Shown here: one piece after another, positions 17,482 through 25,236 of the stretch
Layout of the letters: every line of letters starts with the position of its first letter
How positions within the stretch are numbered: position 1 is the first letter of the stretch
Assembly: GCF_026157065.1 (NCBI RefSeq)
Contig: NZ_JANLGQ010000007.1
Location: 1-64,000, forward strand
Reading direction: 5' to 3'
DNA: 64,000 bases
Source of the DNA: Enterococcus sp. HY326
Lineage (GTDB): Bacteria > Bacillota > Bacilli > Lactobacillales > Enterococcaceae
Program-made: the position numbers and the translations under genes
The notes under the pieces: model-generated
What the model saw: only the letters and a program-made list of their open reading frames with translations
The model's database searches: none
What the model was told of the DNA's origin: nothing

Positions 17482-19392
17482 ATGAAAAAAATAAAAAAAG
17501 GGATTGTCTTATTGGTTGTTTTAGTGGCCGTTTTTGTGCCACTTTATCAAGTTTTTGCTGCAACAACCGAAAGTGGTTCAGTGTCTGAGGATTTAATTGA
17601 TACTAGCGATAATTTACTGGGGATTGCCTCCCAATTTCACATATTTGCAGAAACTGCAACTTTAAATGCCCATACTGAAGGAAATTTAGCCGTTGATGAT
17701 TTAACCGGCAACTCTAATTTCGGAACTAACGGTATCGCAAACAGCACCCAAAAAGATTTATATTATATTAAAACTATTTCCACCATTAATGGCGGTTCAT
17801 TTGTGTCTGGAAATAATACAAAAGCTGTGCTTGGTAGTAGCATCACTGTTACTAATAATGCAAATCAAGTCTTTGCAAATGGCGCAATTCTTGGCAATAT
17901 TCCTTTAGCTGATGTCTATACGGATACAGTAGATACTTACTTAAATATCGATAATACTTTAGCAGACTTGGCGACTACTTCAGCTTCTTTGGCAACTGTC
18001 GCTACCTCTGATGGCGTCGTAGAAAACTTTACGGATATGAATAAGCGAACCATTGATTTAAGTAATGCCATTGCAACCAATGGAGTGATTACTATCAACT
18101 TGACCGCTGACGAATTGGCTCAGTCAACTCCCATTTATTTCACTGTCATTCGCTCAACTGCTGGCTACACTGTGGTCATTAATGCCACAGATACAACTAC
18201 TGTCAACAGTCATATTTATATGGAAATTGATGGTCAAAATGTTAGCAATGGCGAGGTCTCTGATTATAGTAATAATGTTGTCCTGTGGAATTTTGGAACA
18301 ACCTCTAATACTATTAACATTAATGCTGTTTTTGTTGGCAGTTTATTGGCGCCAAATGCCAATCTTTCTATCGGTCAAAACCTAAATGGAAATATCGTAG
18401 CTAAAAATGTGGTCATCAATGCTGAGAGTCATCGTTGGGATTTACAACCAACGACTATGCAGATCACGCCGCCAACTGAAAATTCTAGTACCGAAAATAG
18501 TTCAACTAGCAGCTCATCGACAAGTGCAAGCAGTTCGACGAGTGACAGTTCTTCGTCTACTTCGGATTCAACGACTAGCAGTTCGACTACCGATAGTTCT
18601 TCGTCTACTTCGGATTCAACGATGAGCAGTTCGACTACTGATAGTTCTTCGTCTACTTCGGATTCAACGACTGGCTCTTCGACCAATGATAGTTCTTCGT
18701 CCACTTCGGATTCAACGACTAGCAGTTCGACCGCTGACAGTTCGTCTTCTACTTCGGATTCAACGACTAGCAGTTCGACGGCTGACAGTTCGTCTTCTAC
18801 TACTGACTCGACGACTAGCAGTTCGACTACCGATAGTTCTTCGTCCACTACCGATTCGACGACGAGCAGTTCAACTACCGATAGTTCTTCGTCCACTACC
18901 GATTCGACGACGAGCAGTTCAACTACTGATAGTTCGGCTACTACCGATTCAACGACTAGCAGCACAACGCCTAACTCTGGCACATTGGGTAGCTCTTCTA
19001 CTACTGATAGTACTTCGTCCACTACGGATTCAACGACGAGCAGTTCGACGACTGACAGTTCGTCTTCTACTACTGGTTCAACGACTAGCAGCACAACGCC
19101 TAACTCTGGCACATTGGGTAGCTCTTCTACTACTGATGGTTCTTCGTCTACTACTAACTCAACGACGAGTGATTCTTCCACTAGCGGAAGTTCAACGACG
19201 GACTCTACGACAAATAGCAGTATGAATTCAACCAACTCAAGCACTTCGACGTCCAACACTCCGACAGAAACGAGTTCTGCAAATACTAGCAGCGGCTTAC
19301 CACAATTAAGTGATGTCTCAAGCTGGAGTTTAATTGCGTTGGGTGGGGCGTTGATTGGCGCCGCCATCTATCTCTTCAAACTTAAAAAGTAG
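17482..19392 (+). CDS. Choice-of-anchor A family surface protein with Ser/Thr-rich stalk
   Basis: A 636-residue exported protein. MKKIKKGIVLLVVLVAVFVP is the signal peptide. Residues about 40-325 match the choice-of-anchor A domain (LGIASQFHIFAETATLNAHTEGN at its start, GSLLAPNANLSIGQNLNGN near its end), found in surface proteins of Gram-positive bacteria. Residues about 331-602 are a low-complexity Ser/Thr/Asp stalk made of 16-residue repeats. At residue 606 LPQLSD precedes a hydrophobic segment and the tail KLKK, 31 residues from the end. That spacing is that of a sortase signal, but the motif is LPQLS, not LPxTG. It is monocistronic. Role is likely adhesion or matrix, by inference. Confidence 0.82.
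   Translation: MKKIKKGIVLLVVLVAVFVPLYQVFAATTESGSVSEDLIDTSDNLLGIASQFHIFAETATLNAHTEGNLAVDDLTGNSNFGTNGIANSTQKDLYYIKTISTINGGSFVSGNNTKAVLGSSITVTNNANQVFANGAILGNIPLADVYTDTVDTYLNIDNTLADLATTSASLATVATSDGVVENFTDMNKRTIDLSNAIATNGVITINLTADELAQSTPIYFTVIRSTAGYTVVINATDTTTVNSHIYMEIDGQNVSNGEVSDYSNNVVLWNFGTTSNTININAVFVGSLLAPNANLSIGQNLNGNIVAKNVVINAESHRWDLQPTTMQITPPTENSSTENSSTSSSSTSASSSTSDSSSSTSDSTTSSSTTDSSSSTSDSTMSSSTTDSSSSTSDSTTGSSTNDSSSSTSDSTTSSSTADSSSSTSDSTTSSSTADSSSSTTDSTTSSSTTDSSSSTTDSTTSSSTTDSSSSTTDSTTSSSTTDSSATTDSTTSSTTPNSGTLGSSSTTDSTSSTTDSTTSSSTTDSSSSTTGSTTSSTTPNSGTLGSSSTTDGSSSTTNSTTSDSSTSGSSTTDSTTNSSMNSTNSSTSTSNTPTETSSANTSSGLPQLSDVSSWSLIALGGALIGAAIYLFKLKK
18541..19240 (+). repeat. Tandem repeats coding for the Ser/Thr stalk
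   Basis: A 48-base unit (16 codons, consensus TTSSSTTDSSSSTSDS) recurs about ten times with drift between AGT/TCG/TCT codons. A larger block encoding SSTTPNSGTLGSSSTTD occurs twice, near 18960 and 19090. Such arrays vary in copy number by slippage. Confidence 0.85.
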
Positions 19393-19438
19393 TTAGTATT
19401 TTGTGAATTCAAAGGAAAATTATCCTCCTTTGAAATAG

Positions 19439-19480
19439 AAAAACGAGTTCCGCAAAAATCATAGCAGAACTCGTTTTTTC
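19439..19480. terminator. Bidirectional terminator
   Basis: AAAAACGAGTTC and GAACTCGTTTTTT pair between the convergent surface protein and lpdD genes. Confidence 0.9.
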
Positions 19481-19491
19481 GTTTTTAAAGC

Positions 19492-19893
19492 CTATTGATA
19501 ATAGATTGGCTCGGGTGTTGTAAAATCAAATTTTGTTATCCAGTTGGCAATCTCTTCTGCCAGCTGCTGCGTTATTTTTGAAGCAGCCACAATCTGGTCT
19601 GAGGTAATCTTATTGACATGGACACCAGCTGTAATCACACAGGTGCCAGGCAATAACGGTTGAATTTTTTTCGCGACTATCAACGCTAAGACATCGTCTT
19701 TATGCAGGCGACCATCATGGCTGGGAAAACAGCGGGTCTCGATGGCCGCCGTTTTACTTAAGGTGGTGACTGTCCCGATATGAGGCGTGTCACCGCCGCT
19801 AATTTTGATTAATAAATCTTTACCGATAATCGTAACTTCAGCCGAAATGGTCAATCCCAATTCACTTGTTGAAAAATTTTTTAGCTCTGTCAT
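19492..19893 (-). CDS. lpdD: LpdD-family protein of gallate decarboxylase system
   Basis: A 133-residue protein resembling LpdD of Lactobacillus plantarum, which accompanies the UbiD-type gallate decarboxylase and is annotated as a prenylated-flavin chaperone-like subunit. Visible features are ISGGDTPHIGTVT near residue 32, RCFPSHDGRLHKDD near residue 54 and TAGVHVNKIT near residue 86, with no membrane segment. It is longer than the about 75-residue VdcD/BsdD subunits. GGGAGGGC before the ATG overlaps the end of lpdB, so it is coupled to it. Exact biochemical role is not settled by sequence. Confidence 0.75.
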   Translation of the reverse strand: MTELKNFSTSELGLTISAEVTIIGKDLLIKISGGDTPHIGTVTTLSKTAAIETRCFPSHDGRLHKDDVLALIVAKKIQPLLPGTCVITAGVHVNKITSDQIVAASKITQQLAEEIANWITKFDFTTPEPIYYQ

Positions 19894-19895
19894 CC

Positions 19896-20456
19896 TTAGC
19901 CCTCCCAGCGTTGACTTAATTGATTGCGAATGCCTAAGGCGTCCAAAATCTTCATCGTGTGATGGTCAATTAAATCCTGAATTGTTTGCGGTTGATTGTA
20001 AAAACCGGGAATCGGTGGAATAATTTGCACGCCGAGTTTTGCCAGCTTCGTTAGATTTTCCAAATGAATCACACTCAAAGGCGTTTCTCTAGGCACAATA
20101 ATCAACTTCCGTTGTTCCTTTAAGGTGACATCTGCGGCCCGGCCGATTAAATTATCGCTGAAACCACAGGCGATACCGGCGACTGTCTTCATGCTGGCGG
20201 GCAAGATGACCATGCCGTCCACCAAAAAGGAGCCGCTGGCAATTTTTGCGCCAAGGTCACGGTTTTTATAGGTGAAGTCGGCTAATTCCGCCACGTCATG
20301 GAAGGAATAGTCGGTTTCAATTTTCAAATTTTCTTTGGCCCAATCGCTGAAAACTGCATGGACCTCGACTTCAGGATTATTTTGTAGCTGTTGCAATAAA
20401 TTGATAGCATAAATTGTACCTGAAGCTCCTGTGACACCGACGACGATTCGTTTCAT
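19896..20456 (-). CDS. lpdB: UbiX-like flavin prenyltransferase LpdB
   Basis: A 186-residue flavin prenyltransferase. It would join dimethylallyl phosphate to FMN to make prenyl-FMN, the cofactor of the decarboxylase next door. VGVTGASGTIYAI at the N-terminus is the FMN-binding glycine-rich start, ILPASMKTVAGIACGFSDNLIGRAADV near residue 83 and IVPRETPLSVIHLENL near residue 117 are UbiX/Pad1 landmarks. ATG 20456 is chosen because GGAGG lies seven bases upstream, giving the length of LpdB (187). Confidence 0.93.
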   Translation of the reverse strand: MKRIVVGVTGASGTIYAINLLQQLQNNPEVEVHAVFSDWAKENLKIETDYSFHDVAELADFTYKNRDLGAKIASGSFLVDGMVILPASMKTVAGIACGFSDNLIGRAADVTLKEQRKLIIVPRETPLSVIHLENLTKLAKLGVQIIPPIPGFYNQPQTIQDLIDHHTMKILDALGIRNQLSQRWEG

Positions 20457-20495
20457 TTTCGATTCCTCCATGATTTTTTATTTCACCTGTAAAGG

Positions 20496-21968
20496 TTATT
20501 GCAAATATTTTTGCCAATCCGTGACTTCTTTGAATTGGGCCCGCTGAAATTCTCCCTTCAAATCAAAGGGCACTGTGCCATCCAAAACTAATTTTGACGA
20601 CATACCTTTAAAGCGGATGATGCCCGGCGAATATTCCGGCCGTTCCGATGGGTCCAGCGGATGATTGCGCATCCCTTCTAAGACCATGATGTCTTGATGA
20701 GCTTGAAAACGGGTATTGATAGTCCAGATAACATCGTTCATATCAAAAATATCAACGTCATCATCCACTAAAATGACAGTTTTCAGCTCTTTAAAAGCTG
20801 AAAAAGCTAGCAAGGCTGCTTGCCGTTGAATCCCTTCATCAGCGGCATTTTCCTTATGAATCTGCATGATGGTCATAAATTTGCCACCGCCGGCTGACGG
20901 ATTGTAGACATTGACAACTTTTCCAGGAATGGCCTTGTCCACCAAATTTAAAATGCTGGCTTCAGTCGGAATGCCCGCCATCGAGACATGTTCTTCACTA
21001 GGGCCGATGGTCGTTTGCATAATCGGGCGGTCTTTGCGGTGAGTGACCGCCTTGACTTTGATGACATTGACCGCCGGATTAGCCTCGCCGTTATAGCCGG
21101 GAAACTCCGGCATCGCATAACCAGTGTTGGTATTCATATCTTCGCGGATTGTTTCGTGGGGTAAAATTTCCCCTTCAATAATAAATTCCGCTCGCGCTAA
21201 ACCAACTTCGTCGACAGCAACTCCGTCAACTAATTGGACAGGTTCATTTCTCAAGGAACCCGCCACCCATAATTCGTTGTAGCCTAATGGTGTGGTGGGC
21301 GGTTCAAAGGTGGTGCCGATGCTAATTGCTGGGTCCAAGCCAATACTAATCGTAATCGGCATTGGTTTGTCGAGGGCTTGATATTCTTCAAGAAAATGCC
21401 CGATATGCCGACCGCCGGGCATGATATAAATCCCCAATGTATCTCTATCCTCCAACACCATCCGATGAATCGTGACATCGCTGATTTTTTTATCAGGACT
21501 GGAGCCGTAGACGACACCCATCGTGATATACGGTCCTGCATCATATTCTGTATTGGTAGGAGCGGCCACCAGCTTACGAATATCAAAATCCGCATCGCTG
21601 GCTAAATGAACAACCTCTTGAGCAGGTGCCTGCTCCCGCGACACTTTAATCGGTTTTACCGGATTACTGACAGCTTGGTTTAATAATTGCCCCAAAGTGC
21701 GGTAGTCGTGTTTTAAAATTTGACCGACCCGTTGACGGCTGGCCATAATGCCCGTCAGCACCCGAGTTCCCGGAAAGCCTTTAACATTGTTAAACATCAT
21801 CGTCGGTCCGATTTGCGTCGGACGCATCACGGTTCCACCAGCACCAATGTAACGATAAACGCCCGCCAATTCGGCATGGGGATCAATTTCGACATCTGTT
21901 TCATGATACTGACCAGGCATTTCCTTCAGCTCTGCTAATACTTTTCTTAAATCATATGGTTCTGTCAT
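20496..21968 (-). CDS. lpdC: UbiD-family gallate/protocatechuate decarboxylase LpdC
   Basis: A 490-residue prenyl-FMN-dependent decarboxylase. Length and sequence follow L. plantarum LpdC along the chain: VYRYIGAGGTVMRPTQ near residue 34, IYIMPGGRHIGHF near residue 185, FEPPTTPLGYNE near residue 227 and IGPSEEHVSMAGIPTEASIL near residue 326. The likely reaction is gallate to pyrogallol (and protocatechuate to catechol), linked to tannin or plant phenolic degradation. It is first in an lpdC-lpdB-lpdD operon, unlike L. plantarum where lpdC is separate. A palindromic operator lies about 75-100 bases upstream and a LysR gene is near. No tannase or gallate transporter is visible. Confidence 0.92.
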   Translation of the reverse strand: MTEPYDLRKVLAELKEMPGQYHETDVEIDPHAELAGVYRYIGAGGTVMRPTQIGPTMMFNNVKGFPGTRVLTGIMASRQRVGQILKHDYRTLGQLLNQAVSNPVKPIKVSREQAPAQEVVHLASDADFDIRKLVAAPTNTEYDAGPYITMGVVYGSSPDKKISDVTIHRMVLEDRDTLGIYIMPGGRHIGHFLEEYQALDKPMPITISIGLDPAISIGTTFEPPTTPLGYNELWVAGSLRNEPVQLVDGVAVDEVGLARAEFIIEGEILPHETIREDMNTNTGYAMPEFPGYNGEANPAVNVIKVKAVTHRKDRPIMQTTIGPSEEHVSMAGIPTEASILNLVDKAIPGKVVNVYNPSAGGGKFMTIMQIHKENAADEGIQRQAALLAFSAFKELKTVILVDDDVDIFDMNDVIWTINTRFQAHQDIMVLEGMRNHPLDPSERPEYSPGIIRFKGMSSKLVLDGTVPFDLKGEFQRAQFKEVTDWQKYLQ

Positions 21969-22041
21969 CGCTCATACTCCCTTTCGTTTCTCCTCCTTTA
22001 GTTTAAGGAGAAATCCGAGGAAGAACAATTCAGATTTATTG

Positions 22042-22070
22042 ACAAACTATTCCAAGTTGGAATAGTTTGT
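22042..22070 (-). promoter_or_regulatory. 29-bp perfect palindrome upstream of lpdC
   Basis: ACAAACTATTCCAA-G-TTGGAATAGTTTGT has 14-base arms. Its core TTCC-N5-GGAA fits the T-N11-A pattern of LysR-type regulators. It lies 74-102 bases before lpdC, next to a TTGTCA that could be the -35 box on the minus strand. Confidence 0.6.
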
Positions 22071-22216
22071 AGTTGCTTCTTCTGAGCTGAATTGCTAGGC
22101 GAAAAAAATATTAGTTCTTAAAGGAGAATCAGAAAAGCTGCCCGCAGTTTTTTGAGAAAACTATTGTCAATCAAGTGAAATGAGTGCAATACAAAAAGGC
22201 TGCCACTTTCTAAGTT

Positions 22217-22846
22217 TTAAGGACCAGACATTTGAGTTATCCAGATTGAGAAGTGACTGCTTACTATTGGAGTTATCCAACTTGAGAAGCGTCTGCTTAT
22301 TACAGGAAACTCCCTCTTGAGAAAATTTGGGAACTTGTCGCTAGATTGTCTCAAGAGACGGCTAAGTCTTTTTGAAAAGCATAGCAATGCTTTTCTTGGA
22401 TGCGAGGTGTTTATAAGAAAATTTTCGGTATCTGCCAGCAATAGCTTTGTTTTTTGATTATTGTCTTTTGTGTCAGGTTTGGCTGCTAATTTTGCTTGTT
22501 CTCCAATTTCTGTATTGAGCGCAGCAGATAATTTCCCCTCGCCTTTTTCTGTCACAGGCATTTCCTCTAATTCCGCAGCAATCAACTTTTGTTGAGAAGT
22601 CGCCCCGTTCCTTCTTTTCAAAAATTGCAGCCGATCAAAAAGCGGCGTTACTTTTTTCTCGACATACTTTGCTCCGATGATTTCTGTGCAGAGTTGGACG
22701 CCGTTACGCTGAAATAATTTCAACGCAATCAACTCCTCCATCATAGTTTTCACAAATTCCGGGGCTAAATCTTGCCGACAAAGGTGAATAATCAGTGTCT
22801 TTTTGCTACCGTCGGCATTTTTAAACATTAAATGTAATTTTCGCAT
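22217..22846 (-). CDS. DUF2922 domain protein with unusual C-terminal extension
   Basis: Residues 1 to about 75 match DUF2922, a small domain common in LAB and other Bacillota with unknown function (MRKLHLMFKNADGSKKTL ... KYVEKKVTPLFD). Normal members stop there. Here the frame continues about 135 residues in a basic, Ser-rich stretch that ends in three copies of a 12-codon repeat (FSSWITPIV/FSIWITQM). The extension resembles no domain I know and may be non-native sequence captured by loss of the original stop. The second of two adjacent ATG codons has the better distance to GGAGGG. Confidence 0.6.
   Translation of the reverse strand: MRKLHLMFKNADGSKKTLIIHLCRQDLAPEFVKTMMEELIALKLFQRNGVQLCTEIIGAKYVEKKVTPLFDRLQFLKRRNGATSQQKLIAAELEEMPVTEKGEGKLSAALNTEIGEQAKLAAKPDTKDNNQKTKLLLADTENFLINTSHPRKALLCFSKRLSRLLRQSSDKFPNFLKREFPVISRRFSSWITPIVSSHFSIWITQMSGP
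22234..22330. repeat. 36-base tandem repeat
   Basis: Two full units (22234-22269 and 22270-22305) share GAGTTATCCA..TTGAGAAG..TCTGCTTA.TA with few changes; a third, partial unit runs to 22330. The unit is 12 codons and in frame with the DUF2922 extension. Confidence 0.75.
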
Positions 22847-22930
22847 CATAGTCCCTCCAAAAAATTTACTTAGTTACTATAAACACAACTTTAGCTAAGG
22901 AAAAATCAACACCCTGAGTAAATTTTTTCC

Positions 22931-22966
22931 AAAAAAAAGCAGATAACTTTTTCCGTCATCTGCTTT
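22931..22966 (-). terminator. Terminator after the LysR gene
   Basis: AAAGCAGAT and ATCTGCTTT pair; leftward the stem is followed by eight T (A run at 22931-22938). Confidence 0.85.
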
Positions 22967-22995
22967 GAATTTATTTTTTTTGTTTAAAAATGCTG

Positions 22996-23886
22996 CTAAT
23001 CAATATTTTTTGGAAGATGTTCGTGCAAATACTGCCAAAATAAGTCGCTGCTTTTGGAGCCACGATTCTTTTTCCGCATAAAGCCAACTTCGCTGTACTC
23101 TTTTGAATCCAGCGGCACAACCGCCACTATATTTTTATCAAAAGATGCCGCTGCTCGCTCCATCATAATCGAAATGCCCATCTCATTGGCCACCACGTTT
23201 AAAATAACTTCAACCCGCCGTCCATAATAACCAATTTTCGGCGTGAAGCCCGCCTTTTGACAAAGTGCCATCACCGCTTCATAAATATTCGTGCTCTTAC
23301 CTAAAAGAAAAAATTCTTCCCCCTTCAACACCTTCAACGAAATCTGCTTTTCCTGAGCCAGCGGATGATTTTTCGGCAGCACCGCCACAAAGTGTTCCTT
23401 AGCCAAAGGCACTTCCTCCCAATCCGGCTCCAAAGCCTTAAACCTGCGGGCCACAATCACATCACATTGGTCTGTTTTCAATTGTTCAAACAGCTGATAG
23501 CTTTCAGCTTCCGCCAAATGGAGCTGAATCTCAGGCTCCTGCTTATGAAACTGACCAATGATTTCCATCGCATGATAGGTCGCCATCGTGGGAATCCCAT
23601 GAATCGCCAACTTGCTGCCGGCAGCTTCTTTAAAAGCGGCGGCCGAATCAAGAAAAGTCCGATAATTTTGCAAAATCAAGTCGGCCTGAGGCAATAATTC
23701 TTTGCCAGCTGCCGTCAATGCAACTTGCCGGTGCTCTCGTTTAAACAGTGCCAGCTCCAATTCCTTTTCCAAAGCCATGATTTGTTTGGAGACATTGCCT
23801 TGAGTGGTAAAAAGGCGTTCGGCGGCTTCGCTATAATTTAGCGTCTGGGCCAGCATCACAAAATATTCCAATTTTTGAATTGTCAT
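22996..23886 (-). CDS. LysR-type transcriptional regulator, candidate regulator of lpdCBD
   Basis: A 296-residue LTTR. The winged helix-turn-helix is at residues 1-60 (FVMLAQTLNYSEAAERLFTTQGNVSKQI), followed by a linker helix and a periplasmic-binding-like effector domain. GAGGAG precedes the ATG. It is separated from lpdC by the DUF2922 gene, with all on the same strand. LysR proteins govern gallate genes in L. plantarum, and a T-N11-A palindrome lies before lpdC, so control of lpdCBD is plausible. The effector would be gallate or protocatechuate by inference. Confidence 0.85.
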   Translation of the reverse strand: MTIQKLEYFVMLAQTLNYSEAAERLFTTQGNVSKQIMALEKELELALFKREHRQVALTAAGKELLPQADLILQNYRTFLDSAAAFKEAAGSKLAIHGIPTMATYHAMEIIGQFHKQEPEIQLHLAEAESYQLFEQLKTDQCDVIVARRFKALEPDWEEVPLAKEHFVAVLPKNHPLAQEKQISLKVLKGEEFFLLGKSTNIYEAVMALCQKAGFTPKIGYYGRRVEVILNVVANEMGISIMMERAAASFDKNIVAVVPLDSKEYSEVGFMRKKNRGSKSSDLFWQYLHEHLPKNID

Positions 23887-23965
23887 CCTTTGAACTCCTC
23901 ATAGTTTTTGGAAAAAAACGAGTGACTAGCCAAACTGAACTCTCTTCGAAAACATCTCAACACTT

Positions 23966-24544
23966 CTACATTTCAGAAGGGTCGATAATTTCTACAACCG
24001 TAAATTTTCCGTCCGCAAAGGTCAATTGGATAATCCCAGCATTAGGAATGCTGGTGGTTCTTGACACAGCATAATCTCCAGAAATATAGCTTAAAAAGCT
24101 GTAGATGGCACCACTGTGGGAAACCGCCAACACTGATTGATGATCCGCCATTTCCATCAAAGATGTCAATGTTTCGCTGACCCTAGTTCGCAATTCTTGA
24201 ATCGTTTCGCCGCCAAATTGCTGATAATAATCGCTATATTTTTCATGGGGCATCGGCTGTAAAAGCTGGCGCTCGCCTTCATAGGCGCCAAAACTCATTT
24301 CTTTGATGCCCTTCAACCGTTGATAACTTTGATCTGTGACAATTTCCAAGGTGTCAGAAGCCCGCTCCTGCGTCGAACAATAGGCGTGATCAAAAACAAT
24401 TCCCTGCTGAGAAAAATAACGAGCCGCTGCTTGAGCTTGACTGATTCCTTTTTCAGTCAGCGGAGAATCACAGCTCCCTTGAATCTTATTTAGTACATTG
24501 AACAACGTTTCCCCGTGGTGCATCAAATAAAGTGTTTTCGTCAA
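23966..24544 (-). CDS. Histidine phosphatase family protein (phosphoglycerate mutase-like)
   Basis: A 192-residue member of the histidine phosphatase superfamily. The usual LMRHGET motif reads LMHHGET, so the catalytic His is kept but the preceding Arg, which binds phosphate, is His. The other catalytic parts are present: KEMSFGAYEG near residue 84, the proton-donor region and SHSGAI near residue 147. It is probably a small-molecule phosphatase. The Arg-to-His change may lower activity or be a feature of a subfamily. Confidence 0.82.
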   Translation of the reverse strand: MTKTLYLMHHGETLFNVLNKIQGSCDSPLTEKGISQAQAAARYFSQQGIVFDHAYCSTQERASDTLEIVTDQSYQRLKGIKEMSFGAYEGERQLLQPMPHEKYSDYYQQFGGETIQELRTRVSETLTSLMEMADHQSVLAVSHSGAIYSFLSYISGDYAVSRTTSIPNAGIIQLTFADGKFTVVEIIDPSEM

Positions 24545-24660
24545 AAATTTCTCCTCCTAATTCTGTTACTTCCGTTAACTAAAGAGTAATATACTTTGCC
24601 GTTGCAAACAATCTAAAAAAGCAAAAACTGATTATTCATCGGCGAAAACCAACGGAAAAC

Positions 24661-24691
24661 AAAAAAATCAGCCAGTAATGACTGATTTTTT
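24661..24691 (-). terminator. Terminator downstream of the photolyase operon
   Basis: AAAAAATCAG and CTGATTTTTT pair around GCCAGTAATGA. It is symmetric enough to act in either direction and lies 160 bases past the DUF1722 gene. The 24692-24849 stretch shows nothing else. Confidence 0.7.
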
Positions 24692-24849
24692 GAGATGATT
24701 TATATGTCTTACATGATTTTTTGTGAAAAGGTAGTGGTCTTTAAAAGCTTGATTGTAGACACATAGCTTTTTGTTGAGCAATAACTCTATAAGCTTATTC
24801 TTATGAACCAGCGAAGAAATTCAACTTCTTTTGCGGGGAAACTAGCCCA

Positions 24850-25236
24850 CTACTCCCCCGGCCACCGCATCTCCAGCAAATACTCAACCTGATACTTCTC
24901 AGCCAAGCTTTTCAAAAAGCTTGGCAATTGGTCGTCAGCGGGGTCACTCGCCAAGAGCGCCATCAATTGCTGATAAGTTTCCCGCTCTGCTTGATTGGCT
25001 GACTTTTTGAAATAGCCCCAAATATGCTGATATGCGACTGTCAACGTCTTGACAGTCGGCTCTTTTCCCTCTAATTCCGCAAGAATTTCTTTGTAGCGGG
25101 CATCTTTAGCCAGACTCCATTCATTATTTTTGGCTAATAAACGAATTTCATTATAAGCCTGCTGACTGCGGGACATGACCCAGTATTTATTTTGGCTCCA
25201 AGAGTGCTGGAAATTTTTTAATAAAGCTTTAGTCAT
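24850..25236 (-). CDS. ybgA: YbgA/DUF1722 family protein
   Basis: A 128-residue DUF1722 protein with LLKNFQHSWSQNKYWVMSRS at its start and VAYQHIWGYFKKSANQAE near residue 67. In E. coli and many other bacteria this domain is next to or fused with photolyase (ybgA-phr). The start at 25236 (MTKALLK) follows GAAGGA and overlaps the photolyase stop by eight bases, so the two are translationally coupled. Function is unknown; a DNA-repair-linked role is inferred from context. Confidence 0.85.
   Translation of the reverse strand: MTKALLKNFQHSWSQNKYWVMSRSQQAYNEIRLLAKNNEWSLAKDARYKEILAELEGKEPTVKTLTVAYQHIWGYFKKSANQAERETYQQLMALLASDPADDQLPSFLKSLAEKYQVEYLLEMRWPGE

Noticed and set aside
18541-19240. Regular 48-base repeats as a possible CRISPR array
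   Set aside because: The units are contiguous and code in frame for a Ser/Thr stalk; there are no unique spacers and no cas genes.
18429-19367. 312-codon frame on the minus strand opposite the Ser/Thr repeats
   Set aside because: It is a by-product of the TCG/ACG-rich tandem repeats; the product is a Val/Glu/Leu low-complexity chain with no ribosome site, whereas the plus-strand protein has a signal peptide and a recognisable domain.
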